NCBI RefSeq assembly: GCF_002878395.1
Contig: NC_061120.1
Span: 117,835,410-117,899,409, forward strand
DNA length: 64,000 bases
Source of the DNA: Capsicum annuum
Taxonomy: Eukaryota > Streptophyta > Magnoliopsida > Solanales > Solanaceae
Reading direction: 5' to 3'
In this document: positions 58,471 through 64,000 of the stretch, piece after piece
How positions within the stretch are numbered: the stretch's first letter is position 1
How the letters are laid out: each line of letters begins with the position of its first letter
Position numbers and translations under genes: made by a program
The notes under the pieces: model-generated
What the model saw: the letters and a program-made list of their open reading frames with translations, nothing else
The model's database searches: none
Told to the model about the DNA's origin: nothing

Positions 58471-59660
58471 ATGCCTCCAAAGATATCTAAGACTCAGGCA
58501 AACCCTTCTGGGGTCCCTATAGATAAAGCTCAACTAAATTTTTGTGTTTGAACCCGGGCTAGGGCTGCAGCATCCGATCATCATCATGGGGTTCAAGCAG
58601 TCCCCACAAACCCTGACTATGAGAGTGACCCTCCAATTCTGTCACCTCTAAGGGATGATACTATTATTGAATTTTGTCACTCTACCAATCTCTTGACTTA
58701 ATTGGTAGCTTCTCATGTAGAGAATGGTGCACCAACTATTACTTCTTCTGAGGCCACAAAAATTGGCCAATTTATGAGGTTGATCCCTTCTATGTTCTTT
58801 GGTATAAAGGTTGAGGAGTATTCTTAAGGCTTCATTATGAAATAGAGAAGATCTCTTAAATCAAGAATGCTTCAGAAATTAACGTCATTGAGTTTTATTC
58901 GTAGTAATTGAAAGATGCAGTGTACCAATGGTACGAGGGATGGGAGTTGTCTATATGTGTTGATGCTAGTCCCGTAATGTGGGAGGACTTCTCTGAGGCT
59001 TTCTTAGATAACTTTTTTCCTCAAGAGTTAAGGAAGTCAAAGGCGGAAGAGTTTGTGAACTTAAAGCAAGAGAGGATGTCTGTTCAGAAGTATGCCTTGA
59101 AATTCAATCAATAGTCAAGGTACACACCCAAGATTATTTCTAGCATGAGGGCTAGAATGCATAAATTTATCTCAGGATTATCCCATGAGTTAGTCCTTCA
59201 GAGAAAGACGGCCTTGCTAATTGAAAACAAGGACATTTTTTGGTTAATTGTGTATTTGCAGCAAGTTGAGCTTGAAGAGAGGCAAAAAAAGAAATTTAGG
59301 CCTTCTAAGCATAGTAGTGGTGATGGTGGCAAATTTCCATAGAAGAAATAGGGGAGTTTGAGTTCTTTCTCCTCGACTAGTTTTCGCTCTCCTTACTTAA
59401 AGTTTTTGGGTATTCATCAGACTCAGTTTAGTGGTGGGTCTCAAGCACAAGGTGCCTAATTCCAGGCTAGTGTTGCCCAGATGGCTCCACCTCGCCCTTC
59501 TTCCAGATTCTATTATTAGAATCATTGTGGTCAGTGTGAGAAAGTGAGAAATAGATGTACCCATGGTTGTTAGATTAGGCACAAGCAACGTGAGTGCCCC
59601 TCTTTAGAAGCTTCTTGGGAAAACAAGGACCCTATTTCTACTTTATCTACTCCCACACTG
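58471..59660 (+). pseudogene. Element E gag
   Basis: Start chosen at the ATG of MPPKISKTQANPSGVPIDKA, after a leader that matches D. A stop follows FCV, then ARAAASDHHHG continues. Capsid: VYQWYEGWEL, WEDFSEAFLDNFFPQELRKS, AEEFVNLKQERMSVQKYALKF (58908-59114) and MHKFISGLSHELVLQRK (59145-59342), all typical Retrotrans_gag blocks. The zinc knuckle at 59510-59600 is degraded (HCGQCEKVRNRC, then a stop). Broken by at least five stops or frame changes. Confidence 0.8.
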
Positions 59661-59739
59661 AAGGGTACTATATCACCTCTACTTCTATTTCTCATATCGA
59701 CATAGTCCAGTACCGCTCATATATACTTGCTACTCGCTA

Positions 59740-60150
59740 AAATTTTGAGGCATTTCCCGATATTATAACAGGTATGTTGAGACTTTTCTCTCTTGATATG
59801 CATTGTTTGCATGATCTGGGGTCTACTCTCTCTTATGTGGCCTTATTTATGGTTTTGCATCGAGATTGTGGTCCCGAGAGTTTGTCAGTTCCTTTTTTTA
59901 TTTCCACCCCAGTCAGAGACCTTGTTGTTATTAGAAGGGTCTATAAGGGGTGTGTTATATCGGTTGATGGTAGGGATACTATTGTAGACTTGATATAGTT
60001 TGGCATAGTTGATTTTGATGTCATTCTGGGGATGGACTGGTAGCACTCTTCCTATGCTTCCTTAGATTATCGAACCCATAGGGCCATGTTCCAATTCCAT
60101 AATGAGACGATCATTGTATGGGAAAGTAGTCCCCAAGTGCCTTAGGGAAG
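59740..60150 (+). pseudogene. Element E aspartic protease
   Basis: CLHDLGSTLSYVALFMVLHR has the active-site Asp. FISTPVRDLVVIRRVYKGCVIS and VDFDVILGMDW, a stop, then HSSYASLDY follow. The stop replaces the Leu of GMDWL. Open for 74 codons only. Confidence 0.75.
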
Positions 60151-60254
60151 GTTTAATTTTTATCTAAAGGCCCAAATATTAATTTCAAAGGGGTGCTAGT
60201 ATCATTTGGTCCGAGTTAAAGACTTAACTTAGAAGAGCCTTCTCTAAAATCCAT

Positions 60255-61170
60255 TCCTATGGTTAATGAGTTTCCTAATGTTTTTCCCGACGATCTTTCT
60301 TGAGTTCCTCCCAACAGGGAATTTGATTTTGGGATTGATCTTATTCTATAGACTCATCTAATTTTCATCCCTCCTTATAGAATGGCTCATGTAGAGATAA
60401 AAAATCTTAAAGAGAAATTTAAAGACCGTATATATAAAGGTTTTATCATCCCTGATGTGTCTCCATTGGGTGATCTCTTATTATTCGAGTCCAATAAGGA
60501 TAGTTCCCTTCGTATATGCATTGATTATTATTAGTAGAACAAAGTGACCAAAAAGAAAAAATAACCTCTTCCTAGGATTGATGATTTGTTTGTCAACTTC
60601 AGTGTGTGAAGTATTTCTGTAAGATTAATCTTAGATCGGGTTATCATCATCTTAAGATTAGGGATGCAGGGATCTTTAGAAGTCGCTATGATCATTATGA
60701 GTTTCTTGTCATGTCTTTTGGGTTGACCAATGCCCCAGCGGTATTAATGGACTTGATGTATAGGGTCTTTCATCCATTCTTGGACATGTTTGTTATTGTC
60801 TTCATTGATGATATCTTAGTGTATTAAGAGTAAGGCAGATCATGTAGATCACCTCTGTGTCTTATTAGAAACTTTGAAGGATCATCATTTGTATGCCAAG
60901 TTCTCCAAATATGACTTTTTGTTAAAGGCCATAACTTTTCTTAGTTATTTTATCTCGAGTGAACAGGTCATGGCAGATCTCGAAAAAGTTATGGTGATTA
61001 AAAAGTGGCCTAGACTAATGAATCCAACTAATATTCAGAGTTTCTTATTTCTAGCCAATTACTATAGAAGATTTGTGCAGAGTTTCTCTACTATAGCTGC
61101 CCCATTGACCAAGTTTACCCAAAAGAACGTCAAGTTCTTATCGTCCGATATGTGTGAGGGTAGTTTGAGA
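60255..61170 (+). pseudogene. Element E reverse transcriptase
   Basis: VNEFPNVFPDDLS, a stop, then REFDFGIDLIL opens the domain. The first catalytic position is Asn ([15 protein letters not shown]), while the active-site box FIDDILVY is intact, directly followed by a stop at 60826. [22 protein letters not shown] and the thumb (KFSKYDFLLKAITFLSYFIS, NPTNIQSFLFLANYYRRF) are readable in two frames. Confidence 0.8.
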
Positions 61171-61720
61171 AGTTGAAAGATAATTTGACTTTGGCTCTTA
61201 TTTCTACCTTGCTCGAGGGTATTGATGGTTTTTTGGTATATTGTGATTCTTCCTGTGTCGGTCCTAGTTATGTATTGATGAAACATGGTAAGGTGGTGGG
61301 CTATGCTTCTAGGCATTGAATGTTTTGAGAAGAACTACCCTACTTATGAACTAGAGTTGTTAGCCGTGATATTTGCATTAATGATTTGTAGGCATTACCT
61401 TTATCGAGATTGTGTCAATATCTTTTCCAATCATAAGAGACTTAAGTATGTATTTTCTTAAAAGGAGTTGAACCACCAAGAAAAGAGGTGGCTTTAGTTA
61501 TTAAAAGACTATGATATGAGTCTTCATTACCATCCCGATAAGGTAAATGTGGCTGCCAATTATCTTAGATGATTGTTCATATGGAGTTTGGCCTATGTAG
61601 GTGAGGATAATAGGAAATGGTGAAAGACATTCATATTTTGGCTAATCTTGGAGTTTGACTTGCACACTCCGAGGATGGTAGTGTATTTGTGCTTCCAGTA
61701 TCTCAGTCGTCTCTTGATGT
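61171..61720 (+). pseudogene. Element E RNase H
   Basis: DGFLVYCDSSCVGPSYVLMKHGKVVGYASRH keeps the first Asp, and NYPTYELELLAVIFAL keeps the ELEL Glu. LLKDYDMSLHYHPDKVNVAANYL follows, where the usual ADAL Asp is Asn. Several frame breaks. Confidence 0.7.
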
Positions 61721-61739
61721 TCAGATAAAGGAAAAGAAA

Positions 61740-62640
61740 GCATTAGACCCTAAGTTGATGAAGATCAAGAGTAATGTTGGTCAACATAAAGTTGTCGCCT
61801 TTATAATTGGCGGTGATGGTATCTTGAAATACCAAGGTAGGGTATGTGTTCTCGACGTTGATTGACTGAAGGAAAGGGTCATGGATGAGGCTCATGGATC
61901 CCATTATGCCATTCATCCTGGTTCCACCAAGATGTATCGTAATATTAGAGAGTTATATTGGTGGGGTAATATAAAGTGTGATGTGTCTAGTTATGTGACA
62001 AGTGTATGGTGTGTCAACAAGTGAAAGTTGAGCACCAGAGGCCCGGGGGCTGGCATCAAGAGATCCCATACCCGAATGGAAGTGGGAGGCGATTATTATG
62101 GATTTTGTTACCCGTCTTCCTACATCCCAGAATCAATGTGATTCTATTTGGGCCATTATTGATAAAATGACCAAGTTCGCTCACCTTTTTCCCATGAGGA
62201 CTAATTTCTCAGTAGAAGAATATTCTAAGTTGTATCTTCCAAAGATTATAAAGTTTATGGTGCTCCAATTTCTATCATTTTTAATCGTGGTCCTCCGATT
62301 TTAACCCACATTTGAAAGTCATTCCAAAAGGGTTTGGGTACTAGAGTATTTCTTAGAATTATCTTCCACCCATAAATGGATGTGCAAGCGGAAAGGACCA
62401 TCCAAACATTAAAGGATATGTTTCAAGCTTGTATGACTGATTATGGTGGTAGTTGATATGACCACTTGCCTTTGATTTAGTTTTCCTATAATAATATCTA
62501 CCACTCTAGTATTTACATTGCGCCTTTTAAGGGATTGATCTCTTATTCGGTGGTACGAGGGTGGCAAGGGTAAATTACTTGGCCCTAATTTAGTCCACCA
62601 AGCCTTAGAGAAGGTAAAGGTGATTCGTGATAGATTGAAA
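61740..62640 (+). pseudogene. Element E integrase
   Basis: The HHCC finger at 61885-62020 has AHGSHYAIHPGSTKMYRNI, with the Cys pair beyond a frameshift. Core: SIWAIIDKMTKFAHLF with the first Asp, SIIFNRGPPILTH with Asn at the second, and VQAERTIQTLKDM with the Glu. HPQTDG has become HP, stop, MDV by CAA to TAA. The usual SYNNSYHSSI and RWYEVG blocks are recognisable to 62570. Confidence 0.75.
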
Positions 62641-62839
62641 ACTGTTTAAATTTGCCAAAAGTCATATGCAGATGTGAGGCATATGGACTTAGAGTTTAGT
62701 GTTGGTGATTGGGTATTCCTTAAAGTATCTCCTTTGAAAGGAGTGAGTGATTCGGTAATAAGAGAAAACTTAGTCTCCAATTTGTTGGCCCTTACTTGAT
62801 CGTGAAGAGGGTTGGAAATATTGCCTATGAGTTGGAGTT

Positions 62840-63130
62840 TTATTCTAGTATGAACTCCATTCACTTAGTTTTCCATGTCTTTATGTTGTGAAAATGTGAG
62901 GGTAATCCTTTGTTGGTTGTTCCTTTGAGGGATGTTGATATTTCAAACTTTTTCTCCTATGAAGATATCCCAGTGAGGATCTTGGATCGAAAAGTTCACT
63001 GGTTGGGAGTGAAAGAGGTGATTTCGATAAAGGTTCTATAGAGGAACAAAAAGTCCCAAGAAGCTACTTAGGAAGCATAAGAGGACATAAAGTCAAAGTA
63101 CCCGCATTTGTTTCCTATTTTGGAAACTTG
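62840..63130 (+). pseudogene. Element E chromodomain-like tail
   Basis: NSIHLVFHVFML, then SYEDIPVRILDR-like sequence around 62958-63000, and RNKKSQEAT, a stop, EA, a stop, EDIKSKYPHLF at 63035-63115. Same end as A, B and D, more decayed. Confidence 0.6.
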
Positions 63131-63179
63131 GGATAGAGGTATGTGTTGATCTTCTTGCTTTGATTTACATCTTGATAGA

Positions 63180-63480
63180 TGATGGGTTAAAGTCCCCAAT
63201 ATGTTGTGTTAGACTATGTGTTCAAGTCCCTACCTTTTTGAAATTATGTGGTTTTTTTTGTGAGAGGTTTAAGTCCCTAGTATCTTGAGTTGATTTATGT
63301 CTTTTGGTAGATAATAGGTTCGAGTCATAAATTCTTGAATTGAGAAAGTATCCTTGGTAAATTGATTGGTTGAAGTCACTAAGTTGTTAAATGAGTATGT
63401 ATTGATAAGCATGGGTTTATGTCCCCAATCTTTGAAATCAATGAGTGTATTGATAAATATTGGGTTTGAGTTCAAAAGAT
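63180..63480 (+). repeat. GGTTTAAGTCCC phrase repeats in the 3' noncoding end of E
   Basis: Loose copies such as GGGTTAAAGTCCCCAA, GTTCAAGTCCCTA, GTTTAAGTCCCTAG, GGTTGAAGTCACTAAG and GGGTTTATGTCCCCAA, spaced 40-60 bases, matching 45480-45800. Confidence 0.6.
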
Positions 63481-63635
63481 GATGACGTGAATTATTGATT
63501 GATAATGAGCAAGATATGTGTTATAGTCTTGTTGTGTGCTTTTTCTAACTTGTTTGAAAGACCTTTTGATATGTGATAGTGTGTCGACTTGTGTTTATTA
63601 CTTTCCTTAACCCTCATTTGAGGATAAATGATCAA

Positions 63636-63652
63636 AGGGGGTGGGGGGAGAA
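63636..63652 (+). other. Polypurine tract of element E
   Basis: AGGGGGTGGGGGGAGA just before TTAAAATACCTAGAC, the mutated LTR start. Confidence 0.65.
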
Positions 63653-63653
63653 T

Positions 63654-64000
63654 TAAAATACCTAGACTTAGAACAATTGAAACACTTTATCTTTTGGTGT
63701 CACTGGGGTGATTACAACTTGGGGCTTGAGTCATACCAATTGAATATGAGTCTATCCTTATTCTCTTTCTCTCTCATATCCTAGGCAGTATGGTGAGGGT
63801 TACTCACTATCCTATGTAAGTATGATCCTTCCCTAAATCGTATCTTATGGTACGGTCGTACCTAGGTAAGTCGTATGGTGTGAGATGTTATCTTAGAGTG
63901 GACTAATTTTATTACAAGTGGAGCATATAACTTAGGGGTGTTGTACCCTTTGAATACCACTCATGGGTGTATGATCGTATCCTTAACAGTGTGTGTGACC
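63654..64000 (+). mobile_element. Element E 3' LTR, first 347 bases
   Basis: Aligns with 45977-46053 followed by 54494-54770. It contains TCGTATC, GGTACGGTCGTACC and AAGTCGTATGGTG boxes (63838-63880), the U3 box cluster of this family. It continues beyond the window. Confidence 0.75.

Larger units (their letters stand above)
58285..64000 (+). mobile_element. Element E: Ty3/gypsy chromovirus, 3' LTR cut by the window edge
   Basis: The internal region 58285-63653 (5.37 kb) carries gag, protease, RT, RNase H, integrase and a chromodomain-like tail in order, all broken. The 5' LTR is shared with D, and the 3' LTR starts at 63654 and continues beyond 64000. It is the closest relative of D in the window, including a shared catalytic loss in integrase. 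Confidence 0.8.

Noticed and set aside
63636..63652. G-quadruplex at GGGGGTGGGGGG
   Set aside because: Only two clear G runs; position and context are those of a polypurine tract.
1..64000. A new defence, biosynthetic or signalling system
   Set aside because: No non-transposon gene cluster is visible. All protein-like signals except the RNase H fragment belong to LTR retrotransposons.

Overview
The window is plant nuclear DNA from a heterochromatic, retrotransposon-filled region, and I found no intact host gene in it. The evidence is a set of Ty3/gypsy LTR elements: chromoviruses of the Tekay/Del type (initiator-Met tRNA primer sites, long LTRs, gag-PR-RT-RNaseH-INT-chromodomain order) and Athila-like elements (Asp-tRNA primer sites). 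A dicot is near certain. A Solanaceae genome such as pepper or a Solanum is my best guess, because Del-type chromoviruses fill heterochromatin there, but this was not tested. All coding copies carry stops, frameshifts and lost catalytic residues, so the long ORFs are relics or antisense shadows. The letters A-H for elements are mine.

Left part (1-34712). Positions 1-2827 are AT-rich intergenic DNA with a possible Copia LTR scrap, a MITE-like inverted repeat and an RNase H-like fragment. From 2828 there is a four-level nest. The 5' LTR of element H (+) is split at 3988/33524 by element A (-). The 3' LTR of A holds a solo LTR of the C family (+, 4341-7959). The 5' LTR of A is split by element B (-, 15846-31775). 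The pol of B is split by the Athila-like element F (+, 20046-26133). Once the insertions are removed, the two LTRs of A come to 2,471 and 2,475 bases, and the two of B to 2,532 and 2,479, which supports this reading.

Right part (34713-64000). Elements D and E (both +) stand head to tail and appear to share one LTR (45977-58284). The D gag is split by a short Athila-like element G (37648-41862). The shared LTR is split by element C (-, 46054-54488, perfect TTGAG target duplication, 3-kb LTRs, internal part reduced to gag) and by a 1.5-kb solo LTR (55351-56842). The 3' LTR of E runs off the end of the window.

The less ordinary material lies in the LTRs. TGACG boxes cluster just upstream of the TATA box in the C family. 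TACGA/TCGTA boxes are dense in the first 500 bases of the A/B/D/E/H LTRs. Short phrases of the form GGGGACTCAAACC recur every 40-60 bases in several families. Catalytic Asp to Asn changes recur across different elements. I see no CRISPR, operon, RNA gene or other non-transposon system.
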